Shown: positions 25,821-35,220 of the stretch, piece after piece
Layout of the letters: the number at the start of each line of letters is the position of its first letter
Numbering within the stretch: the stretch's first letter is position 1
Source: DRYS01 sp964491605
GTDB lineage: Archaea; Thermoproteota; CALKCG01; B24; DRYS01
NCBI GenBank assembly: GCA_964491605.1
Contig: CAZBGY010000002.1
Span: 62,001-126,000 of the forward strand
Direction: 5' to 3'
Length of the DNA stretch: 64,000 bases
Made by a program: the position numbers and the translations under genes
The notes under the pieces: generated by a model
What the model was told of the DNA's origin: nothing
The model's database searches: none
The model's input: only the letters and a program-made list of their open reading frames with translations

Positions 25821-26759
25821 ATGGAAGGCAGGATGAATGAGCTTAAAGAATTAGAAGGAATATATTATCGTCAAGGTTATAGGATCGTAGGATCGCATAG
25901 ACACAGTGCCGTTAAGATCTGTGAATGGACTAGAGAAGCGTTAAGATCTAGAAGATACTGCTTTAAGCAGAAGTGGTACGGTATTCAAAGCCATAGATGT
26001 CTACAGTGTACTACAGCTCTCTATTGGTGTCTAAATAGATGCCTTTACTGCTGGAGAAGTTTTAAAGGTATGAAGGTATTACCGGGAGACGATGTTAAAT
26101 GGGATGAGCCTGAAATACTTCTAGATGAGATGGTGGAAGCTCAGAGGAGCTTACTCATAGGCTTCAAAGGTAATCCTAGAGTAGATAGATCCATGCTGGA
26201 GGAGGCTTTCAATCCTACAAATGTAGCGATAAGCCTTATAGGTGAAAGTCTTCTATACCCATATCTATCGGATTTCATAGAACTAACAAAGCATAGGAAC
26301 ATGACGAGCTTCCTTGTAACTAAAGGGACGACACCTGACGAACTTCAGCGGTTATCATCGCATCCGACAAACCTTTACATAAGCTTATGCAGTCCAGATG
26401 AAGATACGTTTAGAAAACTTGAAACTCCGTTAGTACCTGATGGATGGAGTAGGGTGCTTAGAAGTTTAGAATTATTCTCAACCTTCGTAAATTCACGAAG
26501 GGTTATAAGGATAACTTTGGTTAAAGGATGGAATATGGATAATATAGATGGCTATGCGAAGCTTATAGAGAAGGCTAACCCGGATTTCATAGAGCCGAAG
26601 GCGTATATGTGGGTCGGGGAATCTACTAGGAGATTAACTAAAGATGCGATGCCTACGTTAGAAGATGTTACAGGCTTCGCGGATAAGCTAGCTAGAGCAA
26701 CCGGCTACAGGTTTATAGACGTATTTGAACCTAGCCGTGTAGCTTTACTCAGTAGATAA
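25821..26759 (+). CDS. taw1: tRNA 4-demethylwyosine synthase (Taw1), radical SAM
   Basis: Forms the tricyclic imG-14 base from m1G37 of tRNA-Phe. The Taw1 signature CFKQKWYGIQSHRCLQCT is followed by the radical SAM cysteines in CLNRCLYCWR. The usual TP of CxQMTP is CTTAL here. Later features (ISLIGESLLYP, FLVTKGTTPDEL, FIEPKAYMWVGES) match the family. 312 aa. ATG 25821 or 25833. It is upstream of the translin-family gene on the same strand. Confidence 0.93.
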   Translation: MEGRMNELKELEGIYYRQGYRIVGSHRHSAVKICEWTREALRSRRYCFKQKWYGIQSHRCLQCTTALYWCLNRCLYCWRSFKGMKVLPGDDVKWDEPEILLDEMVEAQRSLLIGFKGNPRVDRSMLEEAFNPTNVAISLIGESLLYPYLSDFIELTKHRNMTSFLVTKGTTPDELQRLSSHPTNLYISLCSPDEDTFRKLETPLVPDGWSRVLRSLELFSTFVNSRRVIRITLVKGWNMDNIDGYAKLIEKANPDFIEPKAYMWVGESTRRLTKDAMPTLEDVTGFADKLARATGYRFIDVFEPSRVALLSR

Positions 26760-26831
26760 GTTACTTATGAGGAATAGTTTAAACTTAAGACTTATTATCC
26801 GTTATCTGAGAAATTCTCAGCTAGATCTGAT

Positions 26832-27464
26832 ATGGTATTAAATAGTGATATTCTGACAGAGGTATTCGAGAAAGCAAAGATCGAACTCAACGAAGAGTTA
26901 GAGTTGGATGAGAAGATCAGATCACTCTATAGAGATGTAGTAAGATATTCCAAGCTATCTATACTTAATTGTCATAGAGGGGAATTAGAGAAAGCCTACA
27001 TGAATTTACGAGAAGCTGAGAATAAATTGAATATTCTCAGGAGTTTAGTATCATCGCGTCCTGAAGCAATCGGAGTGGAGTCCTATAAAACAGCTTGTCA
27101 AGAATACGTAGAGGCGTACCTTTACTTATGCTATGTAGATGGTGTTAAACCTAAACTTCCTAGCGAACTGGGTATAAGTCCATCCACCTATATGCTAGGT
27201 CTAGCAGACTTAGTAGGTGAACTTAGACGAGGTATACTAGAGTATCTGAGAAGAGGGGATATCACGGTAGCTGAGGATTATCTTAGAACTATGAAGCGTG
27301 TATACGAAGAATTGTTTCTAATAGAGGGGCCACCAGCTCTATCCGGTAGATTGAGACATAAAATCGATATAGCTAGAAGAATAGTGGAAGCCACCGAAAG
27401 CGAACTACTATTCGAATCCAGTAAGAAGAAGTTAATCGAAACCCTTTCGAAGCTGATGGAATGA
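26832..27464 (+). CDS. Translin-family protein
   Basis: All-helical 210-aa protein of the archaeal translin group (COG2178). The clearest segment is SPSTYMLGLADLVGELRRGILEYL spread over about residues 115-140, with matching N-terminal helices. Eukaryotic translin binds RNA and single-stranded DNA and, with TRAX, has nuclease activity; the archaeal role is less clear. ATG at 26832; an independent short transcript is likely because the next gene is convergent. Confidence 0.85.
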   Translation: MVLNSDILTEVFEKAKIELNEELELDEKIRSLYRDVVRYSKLSILNCHRGELEKAYMNLREAENKLNILRSLVSSRPEAIGVESYKTACQEYVEAYLYLCYVDGVKPKLPSELGISPSTYMLGLADLVGELRRGILEYLRRGDITVAEDYLRTMKRVYEELFLIEGPPALSGRLRHKIDIARRIVEATESELLFESSKKKLIETLSKLME

Positions 27465-27483
27465 TCTTAAGGGTAGCTTACGT

Positions 27484-28401
27484 CTAAATTTCTTCCCTAT
27501 GGTACGGTTTACCAAGGGATCGAGGAGCTCCTATCCTCCGTCTAATCCTCTCGATATTGAGTAATGCTAACGCTATTATCGTGAACACGTATGGTAGGGT
27601 GGATAGAAGCGGCGGGGAGAAGCCTAACGGTTGTAATCTGAATTGCAATATCCTTATCCCGCCGAATAGATAGGATCCTATCAAAGCGTAGGATGGGTTC
27701 CAAGCTGAAAATACTGTAAGAGCGAGGGCAATCCATCCCTGACCGGCAGTCATGCCTTCTATCCACGTAGGCGTATATGCTACGCTTAAGTATGCTCCGG
27801 CTAAACCTGCTAAAGCTCCTCCGAGTAAAGTACATCCATACCTGGCGAGATATACATTTATACCTAGCGAGTCGGCTGATCTAGGATTATCACCAACCAT
27901 CCTTATAGCTATACCTATCTTAGTCTTAAAAAGTATATACCATAGAGTAGCGGTGAGTATATATGAGAAGAATGTTAACGCATTCTGTCTGAAGAATGCT
28001 CCTATGATAGGTATGTCGGATAGCACAGCTATATCTATAGTTCCTAGGGAGCTACGTAGAGGAGTGCCTACGAGGTTTCTACCTATAAGAGAGCTTATAC
28101 CGAGACCCACCATGGATAGAGCTAAACCGGATATCACTTGGTTAGATCTCATGGTTATCGAGGAGAATCCATGTATGAAGGATAATAGTATACCGGATAC
28201 ACAAGCTGAGAGTAATCCTATAATGAGGTTTCCGGTTGATAAGGTTGTATAGAAAGCTACAGCAGCACCCACAGCCATCATACCTTCCACACCTAGGTTC
28301 AACACACCTGAACGTTCAGCATATATCTCACCTAAGGCAGCTAGTAGGATGGGTGTACTAGCGTTTATCATCATGGAGATGAACTCCGTTATATAGTCCA
28401 T
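27484..28401 (-). CDS. BMP-type ABC importer, permease 2
   Basis: Integral membrane permease of the branched-chain/BMP family, like the second permease of nucleoside importers. The opening helix contains ILLAALGEIYAERSGVLNLGVEGMM, the hallmark GVEGMM motif, followed by about eight hydrophobic segments. 305 aa. It begins one base after the stop of the upstream permease, so the four transporter genes 32323 to 27484 form an operon read on the minus strand. Confidence 0.92.
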   Translation of the reverse strand: MDYITEFISMMINASTPILLAALGEIYAERSGVLNLGVEGMMAVGAAVAFYTTLSTGNLIIGLLSACVSGILLSFIHGFSSITMRSNQVISGLALSMVGLGISSLIGRNLVGTPLRSSLGTIDIAVLSDIPIIGAFFRQNALTFFSYILTATLWYILFKTKIGIAIRMVGDNPRSADSLGINVYLARYGCTLLGGALAGLAGAYLSVAYTPTWIEGMTAGQGWIALALTVFSAWNPSYALIGSYLFGGIRILQFRLQPLGFSPPLLSTLPYVFTIIALALLNIERIRRRIGAPRSLGKPYHREEI

Positions 28402-29475
28402 CTACTCCACCCTGACACGATATCTTCCTAAAGCTTCGACTACAAGTATCGATAAAAGTATGGATCCGTTGAATATGTTTGAAGTCGCGAACGGGAGGCC
28501 TAGGGATACCTGTATTATATCCCTACCGGTTAATAAGAATGCAAGTAGGAATGTGGATGGAATGGAACCGATAGGATTCAACCCTCCAAGCCACGCTCCT
28601 ATTATCGCTGTATATCCATACCCAGAGGATATCGAGGATGCATACCTTAAACGTCTATGTACACCGCATACCTCCCCTACACCAGCTAAACCCGCCAATC
28701 CTCCACTTATAACCATAGCTATTATCAGTCTGCTACTATATGGTATGCCGAGGTAGTCTGCAACCTTCTTACCTTGACCACATACCCTCATTTCGAAACC
28801 TAGGGCGGTCTTAAAGAGTAGTATGTATACCGTTATAGATGAAAGCATACCGAGTAGAAGTGTAGGCCAATGTATCCTTGTACCCGGTATGAGGGGGAGA
28901 CACGCCGTAGCTGGAAACTTATCTGTATATGGGAATCCCCATTCACGAGCACCTTTCCAAGGCCCGTAAACTAGATAGTCTACTATCCCGCTAGCTATGT
29001 AATTCATCATAAGCGTCGAAACTATCTCGTTTACATTCAACTTAATCTTCAATAGTATGGGGATGAGCGCCCATAAAGCTCCGAATATTATACCTGCTAT
29101 CAAAGCTATAGGTAGGCGAAGCGGCTCGTATACATCCACGAATAGAGCGATCCAAGTCGCCCCCACCGCTCCTAAGAGTAACTGCCCTTCGGCACCTATA
29201 TTCCAGATACCTGTCTTAAATGCTACCGTAAGACCTACCGTGCAGATTAGTATAGGAATCAGCTTAGTTATTATCTCCGTTAACCCTGTATACGTAAAAG
29301 ATCTTGTGAATATAAGCGTATAAGCATACCATGGATCTATACCGCTAACAGCGAATATTACAGCTGAAAATAGAAATGAAAGAATCACAGCTAAAACTCT
29401 AAAAACTATTTTAACCAGTAAGCTCTGCTCCTCCCGCCTCTCTACCTTTATGCGCGGTATCCCTCTAATCTTCAT
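28402..29475 (-). CDS. BMP-type ABC importer, permease 1
   Basis: First permease, 357 aa, with a cytoplasmic N-terminus and about eight to nine membrane segments. The family motif reads FKTGIWNIGAEGQLLLGA. A loop with YGPWKGAREWGFPYTDKFP is typical of nucleoside-type permeases, as is GSGYGYTAIIGAWLGGLNP-like sequence near the C-terminus. Overlaps the ATPase gene by 4 bp. Confidence 0.92.
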   Translation of the reverse strand: MKIRGIPRIKVERREEQSLLVKIVFRVLAVILSFLFSAVIFAVSGIDPWYAYTLIFTRSFTYTGLTEIITKLIPILICTVGLTVAFKTGIWNIGAEGQLLLGAVGATWIALFVDVYEPLRLPIALIAGIIFGALWALIPILLKIKLNVNEIVSTLMMNYIASGIVDYLVYGPWKGAREWGFPYTDKFPATACLPLIPGTRIHWPTLLLGMLSSITVYILLFKTALGFEMRVCGQGKKVADYLGIPYSSRLIIAMVISGGLAGLAGVGEVCGVHRRLRYASSISSGYGYTAIIGAWLGGLNPIGSIPSTFLLAFLLTGRDIIQVSLGLPFATSNIFNGSILLSILVVEALGRYRVRVE

Positions 29476-30953
29476 GATCCTATAACACCACTCATCATCA
29501 ATCCTATCCTCTCAGGATCTGCTTCGCTTGCTTCCATGATATCCACAAATCTTCCTCCATACATAACGGCGATCCTATCGCTTAGTTGGAGTATTTCCTC
29601 TAAATCTTCAGATACGAGGAGTATAGCTGATCTCTTTCTAAGTTCCAGTATAAGCTTTCTAATCCGATTGGTCGAAGCAATATCTAAACCAAAGGTTGGA
29701 TGAACTGCTATAACTAGATCTTTATCAAGTGAAAGCTCCCTAGCTAAGATTAACCTCGCTATATTACCTCCAGAGAGTTTACCTGCTGGAGCCCTTATAT
29801 TAGGAACGATAACATTATACTTTTCGACGAGGGTTTCAGCATAAGATTTCAATTCATCGATTTTAATGAATCCCTTATTCGAGAAATTCTTATAGAACAT
29901 TAAGGCGATATTATCCAGAATGGTAAGCGAAGGAAGTATACCTAACCCGATACGTTCATCCGGTATATGCGATCCATATAGACGGAACCTTCCTGGGGAA
30001 GAAATCTCTTCACCCTTGATAAGAACCCTACCCCTCCTAATATTCCTCAAACCTGTGATAGCTTCTATAAGTTCCTTCTGTCCATTACCGGCAACACCGG
30101 CTATACCGAATATTTCACCTCTCTTAACATGAAAACTTACACCCCTCACAGCCTCACCACCCATATCATCTAATACATAGAGATCCTCGACCCTAAGTAT
30201 CTCCTCTCCCGACTCCAATTTCTCCTTGACTACATGCCTATCGATATCCGTACCGATCATAAGTCTAACAAGCTCATGTTCGTCAGCTTCATCCTTCATG
30301 ATAGAAGCTACACATCTACCCCTTCTCAATATGGTGATCCTATCAGCTATCCTTAAAACCTCCGGTATCCTGTGCGATACAAAAATTATACCCCTACCCT
30401 CCTCTTTTATCTTCGATATACAGTTGAAGAGTAGATCGACTTCCCGCGGTGAAAGCATGGTGGTAGGCTCATCTAGTATAAGGATCTTAGACCCTCTCAC
30501 CAGCCCTTTAATCAATTCGACTTTATGCTTCTCTCCAAGAGATAGATGATGAACTACAGCGTTAAAGTCTACCGATATACCATATCTTTCAGCGATCTCT
30601 CGTATATAGTCTAATCCGCTATCAGCCTTTAAACCGGGTAATAGCATCGCTAGATTTTCCGCTACAGTTAGACTTTCAACTAATTCCGGAAGTTGAGGAA
30701 CTCTCCCTATGCCAAGCCTTATGGCATCCTTAGGCGAATTTATGTAAACCCTCCTCCCTTCAACGTAGATTTCACCCTCATCCGGCTTATACAGTCCGTA
30801 CAATATATTCATAAGAGTCGATTTACCCGCACCATTCTCACCGAGTAATCCATGCACTTCGCCTTTATACAATGTGAAATTTATAGAGTCATTAGCTAGT
30901 ATATTAGAGAATCGTTTCGTTATTTTCACCATTCTTAAAAGTTCTTCCTTCAT
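29472..30953 (-). CDS. BMP-type ABC importer, tandem ATPase
   Basis: 493-aa protein with two ABC domains, as in sugar and nucleoside importers. Domain 1 has Walker A GENGAGKST, signature LSLGEKHKVELIKGL and Walker B ILILDEPTTML. Domain 2 is degenerate, with GVAGNGQKEL at the Walker A position, SGGNIARLILAREL as signature and VIAVHPTFGLD for Walker B. This asymmetry is normal for the family. The substrate is likely a nucleoside or purine-type compound (family inference). Confidence 0.93.
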   Translation of the reverse strand: MKEELLRMVKITKRFSNILANDSINFTLYKGEVHGLLGENGAGKSTLMNILYGLYKPDEGEIYVEGRRVYINSPKDAIRLGIGRVPQLPELVESLTVAENLAMLLPGLKADSGLDYIREIAERYGISVDFNAVVHHLSLGEKHKVELIKGLVRGSKILILDEPTTMLSPREVDLLFNCISKIKEEGRGIIFVSHRIPEVLRIADRITILRRGRCVASIMKDEADEHELVRLMIGTDIDRHVVKEKLESGEEILRVEDLYVLDDMGGEAVRGVSFHVKRGEIFGIAGVAGNGQKELIEAITGLRNIRRGRVLIKGEEISSPGRFRLYGSHIPDERIGLGILPSLTILDNIALMFYKNFSNKGFIKIDELKSYAETLVEKYNVIVPNIRAPAGKLSGGNIARLILARELSLDKDLVIAVHPTFGLDIASTNRIRKLILELRKRSAILLVSEDLEEILQLSDRIAVMYGGRFVDIMEASEADPERIGLMMSGVIGS

Positions 30954-31018
30954 AGACGATAAACCTCTTCAACTTTGAAGAAAAGAGTTAGTTGAGGCAT
31001 TCTGAAAGCTTAAGCAGA

Positions 31019-32323
31019 TCATCTAGGAACTTCGGCGACGATGTTATCTACAAACCAGTCTATCGTCCATAGCTCATCGTGAGTCATCCTACGTCCAGGC
31101 TCAACTCTAAGAACTCCTTTATTATCGTAGATTGGACCTGTGAACGGATCGAATACGACGGTATCCTCAGACATCTGCTTCAATCTTTTCATTACTAAAT
31201 CATAGATGCTTATCTTACCGAACTCTGGGTGATCGATAAACTTCTCCTTGAGCATAGGTATGAACTTTGGGTTTATAGGAATCCCGTAATCGCATCCAAG
31301 CTCCACAGCTCCCTCCCTAAGCATCCACCAGTAATCTACATTCTCTAGATTCTTCGAAGTATAGTATCCAGCTCGTATTTTTGAAAGGATATCTGCGTAT
31401 ATGATCTCCCAGTGTACGAGCTGACCGCTAACACAAGAATTCTCCCCAAATTTAAGCATAGGACTATAGTGAGCAAACGAATATACGGGCTTACCATACT
31501 TAGTCGTATATTCCTCGCAAACCTGAACTACCGTAGGAGAATCCTCTGTGAATGCTAATACATCCGCACCCCACGCTATAAGCGCTTCAGCAGCCTCTCT
31601 AGCTTTCGATGGATCGTACCATGCAAATAGCCATCTAACATCTACAATAGCATTAGGATTAACTTCCTTAACACCTAGAGCGAATGCGTTTATATGACGG
31701 ACAACCTCAGGTATCGGATGCGCCGCGACATACCCAACCTTTCCGGTTTTTGTTAAAGCACCAGCTATAAGTCCATTAAGATAGTATAACTGATAGAATT
31801 CTGCGAAGTATGTACCTACGTTCACTCTTCTCTTATAGCCAGAGCAGTGGAAGAATATCTTATCAGGATACTTCTCACCAGCTTCGTATGTCGCATCCAT
31901 GAAACCGAAGCTTGTAGTAAATACGACATCGCACTTCTCTTCCACTATAAGCCTATCGATGACCCTAGGACAATCAGCTTCAGAAACGCTTTCTACAGGC
32001 ACTGTCTTAATCCATGGGAATATCTGTTCTAAGTATCTACGAGCGTCATCGTGAGCACGTGTCCATCCGTAATCGAGAACAGGACCTACATATATAAAGC
32101 CGACTTTCAACGGCTTCTTAAGCTCGTTAAGTTCAGCTAAAACTTTGTTATAATCGCTACTCAACCTATTATACGTTTCGCTCATACTCCTATAATCGGC
32201 TTGAAGCCTTTCATACTCTGATAATGGAACTACGCCAACCCTACTTCCGACGATATAACCTATGGTGGCACCGACTATGAGGCATACCAGAGCGATAGCT
32301 ACTGCCTTAATACTAATACTCAT
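31019..32323 (-). CDS. BMP-family substrate-binding protein, membrane-anchored with coiled-coil stalk
   Basis: 434 aa. An uncleaved N-terminal membrane segment (about 5-27, no lipobox) is followed by a heptad-like stalk (about 34-70, YERLQADYRSMSETYNRL) and then the BMP/Med-type binding domain: LKVGFIYVGPVLDYGWTRAH, VVFTTSFGFMDA, and ADVLAFTEDSPTVVQ. The domain normally binds nucleosides outside the membrane. First gene of the transporter operon. A TATA-like AGAATTTATAT lies about 40 bp upstream of the ATG. Confidence 0.9.
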   Translation of the reverse strand: MSISIKAVAIALVCLIVGATIGYIVGSRVGVVPLSEYERLQADYRSMSETYNRLSSDYNKVLAELNELKKPLKVGFIYVGPVLDYGWTRAHDDARRYLEQIFPWIKTVPVESVSEADCPRVIDRLIVEEKCDVVFTTSFGFMDATYEAGEKYPDKIFFHCSGYKRRVNVGTYFAEFYQLYYLNGLIAGALTKTGKVGYVAAHPIPEVVRHINAFALGVKEVNPNAIVDVRWLFAWYDPSKAREAAEALIAWGADVLAFTEDSPTVVQVCEEYTTKYGKPVYSFAHYSPMLKFGENSCVSGQLVHWEIIYADILSKIRAGYYTSKNLENVDYWWMLREGAVELGCDYGIPINPKFIPMLKEKFIDHPEFGKISIYDLVMKRLKQMSEDTVVFDPFTGPIYDNKGVLRVEPGRRMTHDELWTIDWFVDNIVAEVPR

Positions 32324-32421
32324 ACGTCTACACCGATTATCATCTTCTACAACATCTTCGATATAAATTCTTTTGCATTAGATATGTATATTTGACATAT
32401 TTAAATCAAATGAGGGAGGGG

Positions 32422-33075
32422 CTACCATCTGTAATTCTTAGAATATATATGGGCGAAGTACAGAGGTTTAGGAAGTACATGCGTACCCATACATCTCACG
32501 ATAATTCTCAGAGAAGAATCAGGAGAAACCATATTGCCGGGTGATATGAAAAGATATTTCGAGCCGTGACGGAGAACATATCCGACATGCTTACCCGAAT
32601 AGAATACAGGTTTAGCTTCCTCTTCTCTAGAAGGATTCTCGTATTCGAAACATCTCAGAGGATTTAAAGCTACACCTATAGTAGGGATACTCAATACTAC
32701 GCCTATATGGGATGCTAATCCACAGAATCTAGGGTGGGCTATACCGTGACCATTGCAAAGTAGGATATCGAACCATTCCTTCAATCCTTTAATGGATCTT
32801 ATCGATAACTGAATCTCCCTGAAACCTAGGAAGCCAGGATAATATGGTATCGGAGCTCTCCCTATAGCGTAACTTACGTCTAGGATTTTCATATCTGAAG
32901 CATTCATCACGACTGCTGCGGCGCAACCTAGCTCGCTTCTAAAACTCACATCTACACCAGCAATTCGTCTTGGAGGATCATGGAATATATCCGTAAGGAT
33001 AACCCTGGAAGCTAGTATCTTCTGAACTCTCTCGAACTTATCCAGGTTTAGATTAGGATACTGGAATCTCGACAT
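32422..33075 (-). CDS. nfi: Endonuclease V family, catalytic Asp replaced by Asn
   Basis: Endonuclease V cuts one base 3' of deaminated purines (inosine). Family features: IAGVDVSF with metal ligand D42, YYPGFLGFREI with E87, GIAHPRFCGLASHIG, and IGVALNP. The third acidic residue expected in VDGxGIAHPR is Asn here (LLCNGHGIAHPR, N108; codon AAT). That position corresponds to the metal-binding Asp of characterised enzymes, so activity may be reduced or changed. 217 aa. It overlaps the riboflavin kinase gene by 23 bp and ends the minus-strand operon. Confidence 0.88.
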   Translation of the reverse strand: MSRFQYPNLNLDKFERVQKILASRVILTDIFHDPPRRIAGVDVSFRSELGCAAAVVMNASDMKILDVSYAIGRAPIPYYPGFLGFREIQLSIRSIKGLKEWFDILLCNGHGIAHPRFCGLASHIGVVLSIPTIGVALNPLRCFEYENPSREEEAKPVFYSGKHVGYVLRHGSKYLFISPGNMVSPDSSLRIIVRCMGTHVLPKPLYFAHIYSKNYRW

Positions 33076-33730
33076 CTACGATATCGCCATCCTTAAGTTT
33101 AAGTTTATCGCGGAGGTTCTCAGCGGAGATAACCTCTACTACATCTGCTCCGTAATGTGTTCTCTCAGGGAATACTAAGTATACCTCTTCCCCTCTGATG
33201 TACGCTTTATAGCATTTAACATCGCCATAACTCCTACTATCATTGCTGAATCCTCTAATAGTAATACCTGGAAGCATAAGTATACTTCTAGCGATTTTTA
33301 TATCATCCAGACTTTTAAGTTTAAGATTCAACGTACCTGGGTATGGTATAAAACCCATCTTCTCTAAGAAGAACCTAGAATAAATCCTAACGTAGTATGC
33401 CCCCTCACCTAGACCAGAGAATACTATGCCGCGGAATATTAGCACAGTAGGTTTCTCCAGAATATTCTTAAGTATATTGTATAGGTCTATGATTGGGACG
33501 AGACCTTCCATAGTTATCCTAACCCTGCTTTTCTTAAAGCTTCTATCCCTCTCTACTAGCTTCTCCTCCTCCAATGCCTTTAGAAGCCTAGAAGCGGATT
33601 GCTGACTCAATCCTAGGAGAGATCCTAGCTTCCTCGTAGATATTTCTATGAGTTCTCTATGAGCGCCTAACTCTATAAGCTTGATTAGAGCTAGAAGATG
33701 CATAGGTTTCATTCTTTTATTGCTTATCAT
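33053..33730 (-). CDS. rbkR: CTP-dependent riboflavin kinase with N-terminal HTH (RbkR type)
   Basis: 225 aa. The N-terminal winged helix (about 1-85; SRKLGSLLGLSQQSASRLLKALE spread over residues 27-50) is followed by the archaeal riboflavin kinase domain (about 90-222). Motifs include GLGEGAYYV, GFIPYPGTLNLKL, and FPERTHYGADVVEVIS. The enzyme makes FMN with CTP; the HTH domain of RbkR proteins represses or activates riboflavin genes. Adjacent ribL makes FAD, so FMN and FAD synthesis are linked. Start overlaps ribL by 14 bp. Confidence 0.92.
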   Translation of the reverse strand: MISNKRMKPMHLLALIKLIELGAHRELIEISTRKLGSLLGLSQQSASRLLKALEEEKLVERDRSFKKSRVRITMEGLVPIIDLYNILKNILEKPTVLIFRGIVFSGLGEGAYYVRIYSRFFLEKMGFIPYPGTLNLKLKSLDDIKIARSILMLPGITIRGFSNDSRSYGDVKCYKAYIRGEEVYLVFPERTHYGADVVEVISAENLRDKLKLKDGDIVDVEIPVS

Positions 33731-34178
33731 ATCGCTTACTACCCCCTGTTAATTCAAGTTTTTCCCTAACATCAGTAGAGCTTGATATAGCTGAAGATTT
33801 GAATTTTTCTAGTTTAATAATCTCTACTTTAATATTTAAATCCTTTATAATTTCTCTAACTTCTTTCTCAACTTCATCCTGATCGTATCCTAGTACGATC
33901 ACATCAGGTTTACACTCTTCGATCACTCTTCGAATCGAGGGAGGTTCATAGCCTAGGATGGCTCTATCAACCGATTTCAATTCCTCTACTATAGCACGTC
34001 TCTCCTCTTCACACATTATCGGCAACCTACCGGTCCTAGCTTTCACAGTAGAGTCCCTAGCAACTACTACTATAAGTTCACCATCACCACCCGCAATCTC
34101 CTTAGCTTTTCTTAGAAAATATATGTGTCCCATATGAATTATATCGAAAACCCCAGATGCTATAACTCTCCTACCCAT
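33717..34178 (-). CDS. ribL: FAD synthetase (archaeal RibL type)
   Basis: Nucleotidyltransferase of the HxGH superfamily that adenylates FMN to FAD. ASGVFDIIHMGHIYFLRKAK contains the HMGH motif, and VVVARDSTVKARTGRLP is the usual following segment; VIVLGYDQDE lies further on. 153 aa, the common length. Sits between DUF357 and the riboflavin kinase in a minus-strand operon. Confidence 0.92.
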   Translation of the reverse strand: MGRRVIASGVFDIIHMGHIYFLRKAKEIAGGDGELIVVVARDSTVKARTGRLPIMCEEERRAIVEELKSVDRAILGYEPPSIRRVIEECKPDVIVLGYDQDEVEKEVREIIKDLNIKVEIIKLEKFKSSAISSSTDVREKLELTGGSKRYDKQ

Positions 34179-34187
34179 CTATCCTCT

Positions 34188-34478
34188 TCACCACTCAAAT
34201 TCAGCTAACTTGAGAAGTCTTAAAGCTTCCATTATACCTTCTGCATAGCATATAGCTACCAAACTCGAAGCAGTATCACCTCTCTCTAGGAATATACTCG
34301 AATCCTCTACATAGTTTTTAATCCAATCGATCAGCATCTCTACTTCTGATGGGGCGATAGTGACAGGGATTTTAGTAAGTTTAACCTCCGACAATACTCT
34401 ACGCATACCCTGTATATACCTTAAAGCTCTCACCTTTAACTCTTCTTCAAGAGATCCTGTGGGGCTCCCGCGAGACAT
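34188..34478 (-). CDS. DUF357 family protein
   Basis: Small helical archaeal protein of unknown function. The C-terminal segment SLVAICYAEGIMEALRLLKLAEFEW is spread over the last 25 residues and is the family hallmark. The frame opens at ATG 34478 within dphB (43-bp overlap). A GTG at 34433, directly after the dphB stop, would give an 81-aa protein closer to the usual size, so the start is uncertain. Its gene often sits with nucleotide or cofactor genes in archaea; no function can be assigned. Confidence 0.8.
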   Translation of the reverse strand: MSRGSPTGSLEEELKVRALRYIQGMRRVLSEVKLTKIPVTIAPSEVEMLIDWIKNYVEDSSIFLERGDTASSLVAICYAEGIMEALRLLKLAEFEW

Positions 34479-35218
34479 AGTAGTGCTTCAACCTCCATGA
34501 AGTGTAATCTGCCGGGTACAATTAAGCTATGAGGCGGGCCGCCGAAATCATATTGTTTAATTCTAGATAGCTTATCAGCTTTAACGATAGCATCTACCGA
34601 TCCAACTCTAGCTACACCTAATACTAACCTATCACCATCGAAAACAGCTCTTCTCATTTTGTCCTCCATAGATACAAGGATATCTACAGCTTCGCTTATA
34701 CTCATCCAATACCCTTTCTCGATATCAAGATCTAAGAGAATCAATGTATGCAAGCCTCTGCTTAGATTATCTTCCACAACATTATAAACTGTTAAGGAGG
34801 GGGGAGTACTTCGAGTCAATGTTACAACCCTGCCGAAGTTGTATATCTGTAAACCGGTAGCACTTGAGATAGCGGAGATTATCGAAGCGGAGTTAACAAT
34901 CCTTACAGGTATGCCTTTCTTACGTGCTTCGATCACTAGGGATATATGTGTAGTAGCTATAAGCGGATCTCCAGGCGTTAATAATGCTATATCGTATCTG
35001 CCAGCTTCCCTGATGATGCGCTCACATTCATCTTCAAGATCTCTACGTTTAAGGAGTATCACTTCCCTACCGATAACATTTTTGAGTATATCTAAAGTTA
35101 AACCGGGTATAATGCTTGTATATAATTCTACGTATACTTTTTCACAGGATCTAACTTCGATTAAACCTTCAAGTGTTATACCGTATACGTTCAATCCTAA
35201 TCCTATAAGTTTAAGCAT
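34436..35218 (-). CDS. dphB: Diphthine synthase
   Basis: AdoMet-dependent methyltransferase that makes diphthine on His of elongation factor 2. It has the tetrapyrrole-methylase fold: LIGLGLNVYGITLEGL at the N-terminus, YDIALLTPGDPLIATTH as the AdoMet loop, IYNFGRVVTL, and the C-terminal PHSLIVPGRLHFMEVEAL. 260 aa, normal. Two bases separate it from the HD-domain gene. Confidence 0.94.
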   Translation of the reverse strand: MLKLIGLGLNVYGITLEGLIEVRSCEKVYVELYTSIIPGLTLDILKNVIGREVILLKRRDLEDECERIIREAGRYDIALLTPGDPLIATTHISLVIEARKKGIPVRIVNSASIISAISSATGLQIYNFGRVVTLTRSTPPSLTVYNVVEDNLSRGLHTLILLDLDIEKGYWMSISEAVDILVSMEDKMRRAVFDGDRLVLGVARVGSVDAIVKADKLSRIKQYDFGGPPHSLIVPGRLHFMEVEALLCLAGAPQDLLKKS

Positions 35219-35220
35219 AG

